A stretch of 64,000 nt of DNA from the NCBI GenBank assembly GCA_026168455.1, contig CM047425.1, forward strand, positions 97,591,580 to 97,655,579, in the 5' to 3' direction. The number at the start of each line of letters is the position of its first letter. Position 1 is the first letter of the stretch. The notes under the pieces are model-generated. The model made no database searches. It saw only the letters and a list, made by a program, of their open reading frames with translations, and was not told the origin of the DNA. Of the stretch, positions 1-12,850 are shown in pieces. The position numbers were made by a program, and so were the translations under genes. Origin of the DNA: Theocolax elegans (taxonomy: Eukaryota > Arthropoda > Insecta > Hymenoptera > Cerocephalidae).

Positions 1-888
1 CGCAAAGCCCTTCATATGCTGCTCCAAGCCACAGCCAGTCATTTACTGCTTGCAAAGTTACAGCTGCTGAATTGTAATTGTTTAAAGCATCAGAAGGTAA
101 ACCTGCTTGAAGGCACAAATCACCCAAATGTTTTGTAGCACGACCAACACATCTTTTGCGATTATTCCTTGATTCTAAATCTAAACCTATAAAATCTTTC
201 TTTTCAAATGGTGCTTGCAGTAATGCTACCTTATCTATTTTTTCTCTTGAACGTTCTAATCTTTTTGACTCTAAAATCCAAAATAGCGAATTAAAACATT
301 CCATCATTTGTGCCTCTAAATCAGGACAGGATTCATTAGCATAAAATACTCCAACTGTTTTAAAATTATGAGGAGTAGTAAATGATGGTGGTGGCTCATT
401 TAAATTTTCAGATGGTACTGGTCCAAATAAAATTGCCCTTGAGTCATACAGTGTATCAACATATTTTACTTTAAGAGTTTCATGAAGCCTGCACAGTTCA
501 TTCAATTCAGTTTGATTTTCATACTTTCCAAATGTTACAAGACCTAAATATAAATTAATATAAACAATTTTCACATATTTTTATAATTAATTAAAATTTG
601 TATTTGAATAACTACTTTAAATATCTTAATTAACAAACCTAATAATCTTCTATGAGTCTGGAAATCACCCCAATCATTGTTTTCTACAGGATGTTCCTTA
701 ACAAACCTAGCTAGTATCTCACGGGTATTATTCGCTGAATCTATAACTGTAAATCTGCTGCCGCATTTAACTATTCTCTCACACACCCTAGCCACTGTTT
801 TTTGTTTTATTTGTGTACCAATTGGTTTAAGTAATATTAAAATAGTTGCATGATCATGAGCAGTTTGCTCATAATCTGGATGAGACAT
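1..888 (-). CDS. TRAPPC9: TRAPPC9 (NIBP/brunelleschi), 5' end only
   Basis: Subunit of the TRAPPII tethering complex, which acts in Golgi traffic and Rab activation. Two coding exons are in the window: 639..888 and 1..543, with a phase-1 intron between. The first encodes the family's N-terminus, MSHPDYEQTAHDH, and ends near WGDFQTHRRLLG, a block also present in human TRAPPC9 (EWGDFQTHRKVVG). The second contains TLYDSRAILFG, LESKRLERSREK, PFEKKDFIGLD and RKRCVGRATKHLGDLCLQAG, all aligning with the same region of the human protein. An in-frame ATG at 939 would add 17 residues. I prefer 888 because the human protein begins with MSVPDY. The frame is still open at base 1, so most of the gene lies to the left. 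The identification is firm; the exact start is less so. Confidence 0.92.
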
Positions 889-1852
889 TTTATTGTCGGG
901 CACTGGACTCGACAATATGACACTTACTGCTGAACGCATTTATTATTTCCTCCACACCATTTGGACGAAATTCCATGTATTCTGTAAGTTTATAGAATAA
1001 TTGAAACATTTATATTCGTAATGAAATATATAAGACGAATATAATAGTATTGTAATTAAAATTAAAATGCTTTAATTTCACAGAGGTTATTCGTGATTGA
1101 TATATATATATATATATGTAGAGTACAATCTAAAGAGAAGCTTATGAGTAAACATCAAATAAGTAGTAATGCAAGATATACACATTCATAACAATATATA
1201 AATAATATCATTAAAATTACTTGTGGTTGTATAAATCAGGAAAAATATTCACTCAGCTGACGATCGGTAAACAAAAGTTGACAGCCATTTTTTAAAAACC
1301 GCCCCTCTCCACTTGAGGCAACGCAGAACATATTTTGACGCACATCACATCACATCATATATATATATTATGTTTTTATACCCACGTGCTCCCTCTCTCA
1401 CCTGCTGATCAAAATCCCACCTACGCTTTACGTATGTACGTGTATCTATTGTTTAAAATTCATTTCCTCAGTTTATAATAAAAGTTATTCGTTGATTCAT
1501 CTATATAACTCTTTGTGTCTATATAATTAAGACACTTTTTTGCTGCGTGCGTGTGAGAGAGTTGTAGAGGCTTGAAAACGGAACTTGAGCGCACATTGTT
1601 TACAGTGGAAGTAATCAGAGTAGATGGGAATTAGCGACATTCAAACGTGCAAGGCCTGCCATTATAAATTTTCCTTTTCCTCGTACGTTGCGCTTAGTCT
1701 TGTTCCGAACGTCGAAGGAAAACGTGCTCCGAAATTTGCATAGTGTTTTTTATGTACAGTTAAATTACCTATGCAATTATTATTATTATTATTTTGTGAC
1801 AAAGAATTTTCAAATCTCAAACTCTTGTACGCAACGTTATGCAAGTATCATT
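889..1852. promoter_or_regulatory. Divergent intergenic region between TRAPPC9 and the VPS9-domain gene
   Basis: The two genes are transcribed away from this stretch, so it should hold both promoters and 5' UTRs. It contains a short TA run near 1100-1117, a CACATCACATCACATCATAT tract near 1343-1362 and a GC-richer stretch near 1560-1730. No core promoter motif was assigned. Short reading frames here, including a 40-codon one starting at 1624, resemble nothing known and are probably noise or upstream ORFs. Confidence 0.4.
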
Positions 1853-4492
1853 ATGATGGAAATTGACGAATTGTCGTACAACGTCTTTTATTTATTATTA
1901 AGAGTAAGTTTAGTATTATTAAAATTAAGTGTACGATCTATCAATAATTTTATATTATCATTATAATCTTATCCAGATATAATTTCCTTATGACAGTTCT
2001 ATAAGCATACTAATGATACATACGTAATTTGTAGTAGGAAAAATTATATGGATCAGTTTTTAATTAATTTTTAATCTTTATGGGCAACTTGTAGAGGTGC
2101 TTAATTCGCTGTATTCGATTTTTAAACGCAATTCCAAAACTGGAACATTTTTAACGACTGTAAATAATGAATATGCAACAAAACAACAATTATAAATATA
2201 TATATAATTTTATTTTAAACGCTATGTAAATGCAAAATAGGAGAACGTTATTGTTTTTATGTTATTGTATGTAAAAATAAATATTTTAAATAATTATTTA
2301 TTTTTTAAGAAAATTATCGAAATATCTTTTTTAATTTAAATTATTTAAAATTGCTGTTTCTATGTTATTCTACACTTCGATCTATTAATTTGTGCAATGT
2401 TAAGTAAGCGTGTAAGTGGAAAAATTGCGTGCCCTAAATCGATAATTTATTTTCAGAATGAATATAGAAAAAAATACGATTATGCATTAACTAAATGCTG
2501 GACACTTTGTGTTCCACATGGAGATTCACTAAGGGATTTAAAAATCACGAGAGAATTCATAGGTAACATGATAATAACTAAATTTTCTCACCTTTCGCTG
2601 ATAAAGCTTTATCTATTTTATAACAAGATAAGAAACTTTAATATACGCATTACGTGTATGTAGATGTACGGATATATACACATACGTGCTCCTATATTAT
2701 GTATTATGAATGCTTTCAGATGATCATATTCTCAGGCCGATTTCGAACGCGCAATTCGCATCGACGGATGAAAAAGAAACACATTTTTATAAGATCGATA
2801 ATTTTGAGATCAAGTTAATTAACGATAATGATTCTCAAGATGAATATAAAGTCAAAATATTATCGATTGAAAAAGGGTACAATAAAGAATATCAACCATA
2901 TAATATTATAATAATTGATAAGCCAATTCACAGGAAATATCGAATTGTCGGTGAAAAATCGCATAACAATAAATTGGAATTGAATAGAAATATTACTTGT
3001 TATAAAGAGTATGTTTCTCTTTTTTTAATGATATTGAGTCTAATATTTTATTTTTATGAATTAGACTAATAGTATATCTTTTTCATAATAATTATTTATA
3101 AATTATTATTTAATTTTAATTAATAATATATAATATATATAATAATAATAATATATATAATAATAATTAATAATAATTCAATTAATATTTAATTTTCAGG
3201 GGAATAAAATTTTTAAACGAATTACCAGATGAAAAATCATGTCCCATCGATCAACTCACTAATGATATTGAAAATATCAACGTTTCACATTGCGAAAATG
3301 TGGATGAAATAAAACAAACAGTACATAAATTAATTTGCAATTATTGGGCAAATACTATTAGAAAACAAACTTTAGATATACAACGTGATGCGAGATTTCA
3401 AAAATTATTAAGCATATCTCTCGAGATTTTTGTTATGCATCATATGCACGACGACATATACCTTTTACTCAGTAAATTTTTTACGCAACAAGACTTGAGT
3501 ATAAAAAGTAAAATTGATCAATTGATTGATATCGGTGTATCACCAGATCAATTGGGTGTCGCGGAATCATTAGCTGTTTCGATGCCTTCGGCAATGGTTG
3601 AATTAGGTAACTTATTTTTCATTTTAATAAATACCCTTTTATTATAAACTACAATGTTTAAGGGGATGTCGAACTCATAAAATAGTCATTCCTTTATATT
3701 TCAAATATTTTAGATGTTTGAACCGCTAATTAGCGTGTAATGCTTCGGTTTAAAGTTTATACCTTTTTTACTTAAAATTACCGACCACCAATTTGTTTAT
3801 TTAGTCGTTATTTCAAAAATTATTTTTTTTTTTTCAAATTTTATAATTTTTGAGTGGAAAAATGTAGATCCTTATAATTTAGGTCAGACATCTCGTTAAT
3901 AAATAAGATGTAAGAAATGTTTAATTTTACTTTTTTTTTAAATTGTTTCTTATTTTAACGATATGTATATATATATATTTTTTTGACAGCAACGTTAGAT
4001 AATAATAAAGGGCCCTTTGAAAAATTAATGTGCCTTAAAGGAACCATTGATTTTATCGTTGCTGAAATTAAAGGTGCTATAGCTGATGTAGAATCCAAAA
4101 CCGATATCTTGAATGAAAACGATGTTAATTTGAAAAGTTGTGCATTAGATACTGATAATTTAATTCCTTTGTTACTTTACGTCATAGTGAAGTGTCGCTG
4201 TCAAAAACTTTACACGGATTTATTTTACGTAGAAAATTTTACATGGTCAATATCACCGCACGATGGTTTATCGTACACGTTAGTAACATTCAGAGCAGCT
4301 TTGTCTTTACTTGAAGAAATTAATATCAACAATTTGCCAAAGAGAAGTGAGAAAGTAAAATTAAATTTAAATATGAGTGATTTACTTCAAGTTGCACAAA
4401 TAATTGAGGAAGAAACACCATTGGACAGGCAATTACGTGGTGTAATTATATGCTTGGGAAATATGCTTGGGAAAAGTACAGAAACATTTTAA
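1853..4492 (+). CDS. VPS9-domain protein resembling the N-terminal half of ANKRD27/Varp
   Basis: Predicted Rab GTPase exchange factor acting on endosomes. Five exons, 1853..1903, 2457..2562, 2720..3008, 3200..3606 and 3990..4492, join in frame to 451 residues. The N-terminus MEIDELSYNVFYLLL parallels Varp's short acidic start followed by FYLAL. The middle (residues about 175-310) resembles the helical bundle before Varp's VPS9 core, for example the IFVMHHMHDDIYLLLSKF segment. Residues about 339-395 carry a VPS9 signature: DTDNLIPLLLYVIVK, then LFYVENF and YTLVTFRAALSLLEE. The stop follows about 60 residues later, so the ankyrin repeats that make up most of vertebrate Varp are absent. An AATAAA lies at 4561. 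A MITE-like insertion sits in the last intron. The VPS9 domain is well supported; calling it Varp rather than another VPS9 protein is an inference. Confidence 0.75.
3658..3899. mobile_element. TTAA-flanked MITE-like element, copy 1
   Basis: Lies in the last intron of the VPS9-domain gene. TTAA at 3658-3661 is followed by GGGGATGTCGAACTC. The right end reads GGTCAGACATCTCG before TTAA at 3896-3899. The ends are inverted relatives of each other and of the copies at 51624 and 58958. TTAA target duplication is the signature of piggyBac-type transposases. No coding sequence is left inside. Confidence 0.6.
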
Positions 4493-4921
4493 TGTATAAT
4501 AATGATAATGATTTAATCTATGTATAAATCTGTAAATTACTTTTTTTCTACAATGCTAAAAATAAAATATTTTTAATATTTCGTAGTACGATGTCAATAT
4601 CAATTATATATTTATAAATTGTAAAGTATGATAAATTATAAAAATGTTGTAAAAATAAGTGCTGATTTTTAATAGTTTATAGAAATTAATATAAAATATT
4701 ATTTAGTCCTATGTAAGTAAGAATAGATATTTTCACATAAAAGTATATTATTTCTGTCATGTGCCTTATCGAAACAACCATCTACTTTCTATTTGTACAA
4801 GTAATATACAAGCGCGACGTTTCAAATGTGAAGAACGATTCACAGAGAAAATTCTTTTACATCTTAATAATAACAAAGCATAAATATAAATACTATCAGT
4901 CTTCAATTAAATATTAGCTCA
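4493..4921. other. Convergent 3' intergenic stretch
   Basis: Holds the 3' UTRs of the converging VPS9-domain gene (plus) and Sas-4 (minus). An AATAAA at 4561 is the likely polyadenylation signal of the former. Nothing else recognised. Confidence 0.5.
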
Positions 4922-7900
4922 TTACTGATGAGTGTCCATAATGAGATTACCATCTATATCTTTTAGACGAATACGGCCATTAGCGTAACGCGTTTCTTGA
5001 ATTCCATCAGGATATACGAGTTTTACTGTGCCATCTGGATATTCACGTCTCTGTAAATTGATAAAAATAATTTAATTATTTATGATTATTGTTTATAATT
5101 AAAAGTCTATATTTAAAAATAATAAACATAAATCCAAATTTAAAACGTTAAATTCTTTAACATTTTATATATTTATAATTACTTTATGATCTTTTGTGTG
5201 AATTTCTCTTTGTCCGTTTGGTAATGTAAGAATTTTCTCGCCATCAGCTGAAGTTTCAGCGATAGTTCCGTCTCGCAAAGCCCATTTTTCAGATCCATCA
5301 GCTTGAACAATTCTTACAGAACCATCAGGGAAAGATACTTCTATTGAACCGTCTTTTGATCTCCGTTCTACTTGACCACTGTAATTAAAATTAGAATGTT
5401 TATTATATAGTACAGTTGTTTAAGAAATACGCTAAGTTGTTATATAATGTGTAAATTATACAAATAAATTTGAAACCTTTTTAAAATAACATATACTATA
5501 TTCAGAATGTCAAAATGTTTTTTTTTAATAAGTTCTTCATGAATTTTAATATAATAAATAATAAATCTGAGATCATGACTTTTGTAAATTAGTTAAACAC
5601 TTACTCTGGAAATTCTAAAATTTCCAAACCATCTGGCATAGTTGTATGCCAAGTTCTTGTTGCAGCATAAAAATATTTAATCGTACCATTTTTATCTGTT
5701 TCTCGAACGTCGCCGTTGTAATAAATCATTTTTGTTAAGTTCTTTTCAGGAAATACTTTTTTAACATTTCCATTTGGATACCAATACTCAACACGACCAT
5801 CGGGATGATGTACTTCCCTAATACCTTGCTTATTATTGTTAGCTTTTTGTACATCAATTTCATTCTTCTCATCATTACAGTGTTCATATTCTTCTTTAGA
5901 AGATTTGTCAATTACAAAACTGTTATTTATTTCAGGATTCTCTGCTTCAAAATCATTTTCTTCGTCACGAGCTTGATCTTCTGTAGATTCTTCTGAATTT
6001 TCTACATATTGATTTATAAAATTTCGCCTTTTTATAGACTCATAAGATGATATATCTTCAGTTGCATCTTTTAATAAATTCTCATACAATTGGCGTGTTC
6101 TTGCAATACTTTCTGCAGTTTTCATTATTTTTACTTTTTCGACCTTGGATTCCACTTTACTTTCTGGTATTTTTTCGTCAAGTTCTACGTCACAATTCGT
6201 AGTAATGGATTCAGGTAATTTAACATTAACTTCATTGCAAAATTCATCGTCATTTTTAAAAGGAGATTTTTTTTTACGATCAGCTAAAAATTTATTTATT
6301 TGATGAATAGCTTTAGTATTTGTTGAAGTAACTGGTCGTTTAACTTTTGCAGTTTTTTTCTGTTGTATTTTTTGCAATTCTTGTTTTAATTTTGAATTTT
6401 CAGTTTGCAAAACTCTCATTTGACTTCGTTGTCTTGCATTCATTGCAGACCATTTGCTTTCTTTTTGTTTGAGTTCTTCTTGAAGTTCTTCAAGTTGATC
6501 TCGAAGTGTTTGAATTTCTTGGCGTTCTTGTTTGCTTTTTTGAGCCTTTTCATAAGCATCTTTCATCCTACTTTCTAATGCAGTTTTTTCTCGAGCTAAT
6601 CGTTTCTTCTCCTCCTGCAAAATACTCTCTGTTTTTTTCTTTACCATTTCTAGCAATTCTTCTTTTTCTTTTAAATTTCGTTGTATGCTTATTCGTTCTT
6701 CTTGCAGTTTTGTACGTTCTTCTTGAAGTTTTTGTCGCTGGAGAGTTAAAGCTGCACTTTCCTTCCTAAATATTTCAATTTCTTGTTCTAATTCTAAAAG
6801 ACGGGTTTTAAGAAGTTCCGACTTAAATAACGAGGCACTCTCGTTTTTCAAATCATCAATTACAGTGTCGTCTTTTTCTAACGTTACATTTTTGGATTCA
6901 TATTCGTCTTCATCATTATCTTCATTTTCATGTTCATGGTCTTCTTCATGTTGTTCCCCTTTAAAATCTTCAACTTCGTCTTCATCAGTTTCATCGGCTG
7001 TTTTTAATAATTTAAATGTGTCTATATTTTTCTTATTATCGGTACAAACATTATTTATTAATTGTTTTGAAATACTTTCTATATCTGATGAATCTGGTGT
7101 TATAGAACCATCAGACCATACTCCTTTGTCATTGTGAATCTGTGAATCGCTTGAAATACTGGAAGTATCTGTCATGGTCTTGTATTCATTATGTTCAGAA
7201 AATCGTACATGAAGGCTTGCATCGTGTTCATCCTACAATAAAATGTAAATTATAATATAATTATAATAAAAAATTAAAGTAAAAAATTAAAATATGTAAA
7301 TGTACAAATTTAGAAACTTTATGTAATATTATTATTTACAAAATAAAAACATTTAATTATACATTAAATTATACAATTAGCAATACAAGAATAAAAGAAA
7401 ACATAAAATTCTTACATGACTTAATTCTTGTATGGTTGTATAATCTTCATAGTCTAAATCTAAATCAGTTCCATAAGGAAGTACTGTACCATAAATTGTT
7501 TTATCATTTTTTATTTTTGAAATTGGTACATTGTCCCATTGAGAATTAACCTTGCTGTGTTTTTGTCTTAAAGTGGGATGTGTAATTAAGTTTAAATCTG
7601 TCTTAGTTCCCTTCAATTTTGTTGTGGAACTTTTCTGAAGCACTTTTGGTTCCTTAATATATTTTTGTAATTGAGGTAATGGCAAATTATTCGATTTAGA
7701 TGCTTGAATAATATCTTCCAATGTTTGATCTCCTATATCATTAAAAGAAATTTTGTGTTTAGAAGCACTATGTAAAAGAGCTTTTTGTTTTAATGGTGTT
7801 GATTGTTGTAAAAAAGCTATAACTGTACTTGATGTGGAACAAAAACTTGAATTTTCTGCTTTATCCTCTAGGAGTTCAAAAATTCTAACTTCTTCTAATT

Positions 7901-8906
7901 CACGCTTACTTTTAGTTTCGAGATCAGAACTATTAAGATCAGATGGTTTTAAGATTTTGTTTTTCTCAGTAGCAACTGAATTTGGCATTGCACCTATAGA
8001 TTTACTACGGCCTTTCTTATGTGAAGAAGGAATATTTTTGTTCACTAATTTAGATTGAGCAAAAGGTGTAGGATTTGACAAACATTTTTTAATCATGTCA
8101 TTCTTTCTTGATTTGGGCATAGAATTACATCTTTCTAGGGTCGCCTTGCTTTTTGCAATACTAGACTGTGTACCTGTAGTAAAGGAAGCACTTCTTGGCC
8201 TTATTGAACTTCTTGAACTTCTTTCTGAATTGGAATTTGGCATAAATCGTGTTAAACCTTGACCTTTCTTAAGAAATGGTTTTTTAACCACTGGTTTACT
8301 TTTATTTTCTATACTTACATCTGATGACTCTTTTAATCTTTCTTCTAATAATGTATTAAAATCTTTTTTAGGAGATGGTATAGGAATTTCATCAATAGGT
8401 AGTCGTGGGTTCTTACGTTTTTCAAAAGAAAAAGATTGTGTATCATCCGTTAAAAGATCTGAACTATAATTAAGTTGATTATAAGAATCATTATATTCTA
8501 CATTTGGTTGAGAATCAGTCTTAGTACTTTTTACAGATAATTGCACTGTAGGTACTTTTAAATTCATTAAACTTTTATTATTGTTATTCTCTTTACTTAA
8601 ACCAAGATATTTTGAAAAACTATGACTTCTTTGAGGCATCGGAGATACTGACTCCTCAGGTGCATCAAAATCTATCAAATTCTTTTCTGTTTCTTCTTCC
8701 TTGTGTTCTTTTATTATCTCTATGAGTGACTGGTTACTCAAGTTCATTTCATCAACTGACAAACTAAGTGCATGGTACATACGATTTTGTTCATCAGTTA
8801 ACTTCTCTCGTTGTTCTTTTTGTTGTCGTATCAATTCTTCTTGCTGCTGCAATTGCCATCTTCTAAGCTCTTGAAGTTGTTCAACTATAGAAGATTCAAC
8901 AGCCAT
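4922..8906 (-). CDS. Sas-4: Sas-4 / CENPJ (CPAP) centriole assembly protein
   Basis: Scaffold for centriole duplication and elongation that binds tubulin. Four exons, 7416..8906, 5605..7232, 5183..5378 and 4922..5050, join in frame to 1147 residues, a usual length for the family. Residues 167-183 ([17 protein letters not shown]) and 211-221 ([11 protein letters not shown]) match the conserved PN2-3 tubulin-binding block of CPAP. A long coiled coil rich in E, K and Q fills the middle of exon 2. The C-terminus is the TCP10/G-box domain: a chain of roughly 20-residue units around PDG or NGxxxxxY/F ([20 protein letters not shown], then [20 protein letters not shown]), which forms the STIL/Ana2-binding sheet. 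The start at 8906 is preceded by a splice acceptor, and a donor sits near 9076, so a 5' UTR exon above 9076 is likely. Identification is firm. Confidence 0.93.
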
Positions 8907-9626
8907 TTTATTTGTTTTCTATGAAAAAAGAGAAAATACATGACAATCAGTTTTATAGAACACGACCTTTGAAATTATTAACTAATTTATATTTATAATG
9001 TTAAGACATGTATCGTTTCTAAAATAGAGTTTAAAATGTTTCAAACAATATAATAATTCAAGTTTATTAATCTTACCTATAATGCAAAGGAATCTCCTAA
9101 TGTTAAATAGAAAAATGAAGTAGTAAAAACCGTTATCATTTGAAACACATGTAAACAAACGAATATTCACATTATTGCGAACACAATATAATAAACGTCT
9201 CTATAATCTAATGTTGACTACTTGTCGCACTCTGCTCTAGCATTTGTGGCGCCAAATATTCCTCTGCGATCGGAACGACACATAGCGGTTGTAACTGTAA
9301 GAAATTCTCATTCTTTATATATTTAAACATTATATATATATACATTTCAGCAATTTATTTTTGTAATATAGCTTTGATTTAAAAAATAAGTTTTATCTAT
9401 TGCTATTTTTAAAAATATAAGTCGAGTAGACTTGATTATAAAAAATATCACAAATAATGCAATATAAACAGATTTCTGCATTATCTACTCAGTCTATTTT
9501 GAGCTGTGTTTATCGCTGCAAAAAAAATCAGGAGAAATAAAAAAAAATCATAACATAACCTAGCTTACCTTACTTAGGTGTGTGTTTTTTTTCCAAAAAG
9601 CGTAAGCTACCAACAAATACAAGAAA
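8907..9626. promoter_or_regulatory. Divergent promoter region between Sas-4 and NSRP1
   Basis: Both genes point outward. A Sas-4 5' UTR intron is suggested by an acceptor just upstream of its ATG and a donor (minus-strand GTAAGATT) ending near 9076. The stretch around 9225-9300 is GC-richer than its surroundings and contains GGCGCC. No TATA box or initiator was assigned. Confidence 0.4.
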
Positions 9627-10951
9627 ATGGATAATAACAAAAAGTAAGTTAATAATAAAATTGTAATCCATAAATTAAATTTAATTAATATGCAATGTAA
9701 GGCAATTTTTTTTTACTTAATATATATACAAATTTATATTGATCAGAATTGTTAATATATTTATATATATTTTATACATTTCATTACTTTAGATACGGAC
9801 TTATATTGCCAAAAAAGAATCAATTGTCTGCTCCTAAAGCAGGAAATGTTTTTGGTAATAATGACGATTCTGAAGAGGAAGAAGGTACTGATTGGGTAAA
9901 AAAAGCTTTAAAAGCAGAAAATGAAAAAAATAAAGTGAAGAAACAGACACAAATCAATATGCAGAAAGCATTAAACGAAGATCCAACTATTTTTCAATAT
10001 GATGAGGTATATGATGAAATAGAGCGAACAAAAGAAGAAGAGAAATCAGTAAAAAAAGTAGAAAGGAAAGCCAAGTATATAAATAATTTATTAAAAAGTG
10101 CAAATCTTCGAAAGAAAGAACAGGAACTAAGGAAAGATAGAATGATTCAGAAAGAAATAGAAGCAGAGGATGCTATGTTTCCAGATAAAGAAAGATATGT
10201 AACATCAAGTTACAAAGCTAAATTGGAAGAAATGAAACAATTTGAAAAAGAACAAGAAAATCAAGATAGATTAGAAGCAATAGGAGATGTAACAAAACAG
10301 AAAGACATGTCTGGCTTTTACAGACATTTATATAGACAGACTGTAGAAAAGAATGAAGCTGATTTGGGAATTGCATCTACAATTAAAAATTTAAATGTAC
10401 CAAATGAGGACCAGGAGCTCCAGTCCGATGTAGATAAAGATGATCCAATTCCTTCAGATTCTGAATCTGATGAAAATAGTAATAAATCTGATAATGAAAA
10501 CAAAAAAAATAAACCCAAAGAATCTATTAAAAATTTAAGGAAAGAAAGACAGTATCGTAAGAGAGTACAACAAGAATTTTCCTCAGAATCTGAATTGGAG
10601 CAAGATTTAGAAAAAGAGAAGAAAGAATTAGTAAAAAAAGGGAATTCTCCAAAAAAAAGTAGTAATATAGAAACAGAAATACCCAGCAAAAAACAGAAAT
10701 TGTCTGAACCGGAAGATAAGAAATTAGAAGATAATAAAATATCTTTGGATGATAGTATAACAAGTAATAAAGAAAATGTTGAAAAAGCAGCTCCTGCTAA
10801 CAATAGTGTACCAGAAATTACAGAAGAGAAACCTAAACCAGTAGAAAAGATAAAAATAAATATTTGGGCAAAACGAACTGTTGGGCCAGTTTTTGAAGCT
10901 GCATTGCAAAGATATCTCATGCGAAAAGAAGAACGATTGTCAGGATTGTAG
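9627..10951 (+). CDS. NSRP1: Nuclear speckle splicing regulatory protein 1 (NSRP1/CCDC55)
   Basis: Regulator of alternative splicing found in nuclear speckles. A tiny first exon (9627..9643, MDNNKK) joins the long exon 9793..10951 in frame to give 391 residues. The N-terminal region YGLILPKKNQ, then AGNVFGNNDDSEEEE, and the block WVKKALKAENEKNKVKKQTQ...KALNEDPTIFQYDEVYDEI...RKAKYINNLLKSANLRKKE...DRMIQKEIEAEDAMFPDKERYVTSSYKAKLEEM match the conserved CCDC55 coiled-coil domain. The C-terminal half is acidic/lysine-rich low complexity with serine runs. It ends in IWAKRTVGPVFEAALQRYLMRKE, a typical family tail. AATAAA at 11064 is a plausible poly(A) signal. It is divergent from Sas-4. Confidence 0.9.
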
Positions 10952-11320
10952 TCATAATTGAAAGAGTTGAAGTATATTTACTCTTATTAAGATTAATATA
11001 TGTCACAAGGACATCTCTTTAACCTTAATTAAGTTAGATAAACTAAGATTATATAGATATTAAAATAAATAAGACATGATGTTCACTTATGGCCTTTAAT
11101 ATAAAAATAAAAGTTAGAAGTCAATCCACTAAAATAAAATAAAGAAAAGCAATCAATGAAGGATAAAACATATGTATGATAACCTAAAGTAACTCAACAC
11201 TAGAATATCAAGGAATATATATTGGAGTCCAGTTATCCTCTAGTGGGCTTAAGGAAACCAGAAACTGTACTCAAGCTATGTCCAGATGGTTATTACTTCA
11301 GAGCAAAAAAAATATTCCTA

Positions 11321-12209
11321 TCACTGTGCTATATCCTGGGCATCTTCTTCATTTAAAGTAAAGCCAATAAAATATTCCTTTAGAAGAACATCTGATGAAT
11401 CAGCTAAGGATAAAAATGTGAGCATGTTTTCTATATAAAATGGAATTGCTCTTAGCCTTTGGTAATCTGCAACTTCATGTATTAAGATGCCAGCATTAGA
11501 GTCACTAATAGGTGTAGTTTTGCTGCATGGAGGTTTTGTTGCAATAGGTTTTGTACACAAGAAGTAGATGGAGGATTTACAGGTGTAGGGTGTACTCCAA
11601 CTTTCATCCATTTTTCAATGGAAAATTGATTATTTTTAATATTTGCTGTTATCTCCACTAAATTCTCTAATCTGGATGTTATACCTATAAAAGTAGAGCA
11701 TGCACATTATACATCATCTTTCCTACATTTGCAACGTCACCCATTTTTTTCTCTAATGATGACAATTGTAATACATCTCCTGCTTCATCAACAAATGGAA
11801 GCTCAAAACGAAAGATATGAATGGAAAATAAAAAGAATGGAAGATAAAAAGTAGATTCTGGAAGTACTCTTCTATTGTTTTTATGATGCCATTATTAGCA
11901 TTTAGTAAATGTAGAGTCTTAGCAGTTCAACCTTTTAATTTAGCTATCACATCAAAAATAATTTCTGTGTGATTTGTGGTATCTGATATCTCGTCTACAG
12001 GGATATCATAATCTTGTTTGAGTTTCATTCTAACAATTCCTTTTTTCTAATGGTGACTAAACTCCCCTTTACTTCCATTCCTTCTCCTCTTGCTCAACCA
12101 CATATCTTTTGATTCTGTGTTTTAATTTATTACTGAATGTCACCTTTTTACTGTTTGATTTATCTGGCTTATCTGTAGATGATGATTTCTGTGATTTAGT
12201 GGAAGACAT
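11321..12209 (-). pseudogene. Decayed gene copy of unknown family
   Basis: Protein-like blocks lie in order on the minus strand but are broken by in-frame stops and frame changes. From 12209 the frame reads MSSTKSQKSSSTDKPDKSN, followed by a PP1-docking-like KVTF and a basic stretch, then stops after EQEEKEWK. A second block near 12030-11930 reads MKLKQDYDIPVDEISDTTNH with a stop after IAKLKG. It continues as TAKTLHLLNANNG. A third near 11815-11710 holds FVDEAGDVLQLSSLEKKMGD. A fourth near 11690-11540 holds TSRLENLVEITANIKNNQF. The final 96-codon open frame (11321..11611) overlaps this in another frame and is probably chance. No clear introns or poly(A) tail are seen, so it may be an old retrocopy. 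I do not recognise the parent. Confidence 0.45.
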
Positions 12210-12850
12210 ACAGTAGAATAGGATTGATCTATACTATATATTTTGAATCTTTTCTCATTAAGATTCAATTAATTAAGATATAGTATATAATATTTGTATA
12301 TTTTACAAAAATAGATAGTTAAAATTGTACAAACATTTAAATATTTGTATATATTTTAAGTTATAAATAGGTTTTAAATTTAAGTTTAGAGAATCAGCTT
12401 TAAAGATCTTTATACTTAGTCAAAAAGTGTAAATAATGTACTTAATAATTTTTATGTTAAGTTTCAATCACATAATATTTCATCAAAACAAAATTAATTT
12501 TATAATTAAGTAAGAAAGTTAATGTAAAAAATACAATACATTTTTAACAAGTACATATTTGTTATTTTATTGTATTATATTTTACTTCACATATAACTTA
12601 TACATGTATAATAAAACTACCAAATTTTTAATTTTATTATGTTTTGTTTTCTCTTTTTATGTCATGGTTGTCTATTATTAGACTATACAAACATTTCATT
12701 AAATATTCGTATCACAACTTAAGTTCTATAATTGTCCTTTAATGACGCATAAAATGCATTCATTGATACAATCTTAACCATATAATGCGGTAAACCGTAC
12801 GAACGGATATAAATCTGTATAGAAAAATATATTTTCCTCAAGCGATAAAA
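12210..12850. other. AT-rich intergenic stretch
   Basis: Lies between the decayed gene copy and the promoter side of glucosamine-6-phosphate deaminase. Low complexity and AT-rich; no gene, RNA or clear repeat seen. Confidence 0.5.

Noticed and set aside
1624..1746. 40-codon frame starting MGISDIQTCKACHYK before the VPS9-domain gene
   Set aside because: Short, with no splice signal joining it in frame to the gene; more likely an upstream ORF or noise.
6506..7137. Plus-strand reading frames opposite Sas-4 exon 2
   Set aside because: Serine/leucine/phenylalanine-rich antisense shadows of the coiled-coil coding sequence.
10318..10920. 200-codon minus-strand frame opposite NSRP1
   Set aside because: Antisense shadow of a low-complexity acidic/lysine-rich coding exon; no family resemblance.
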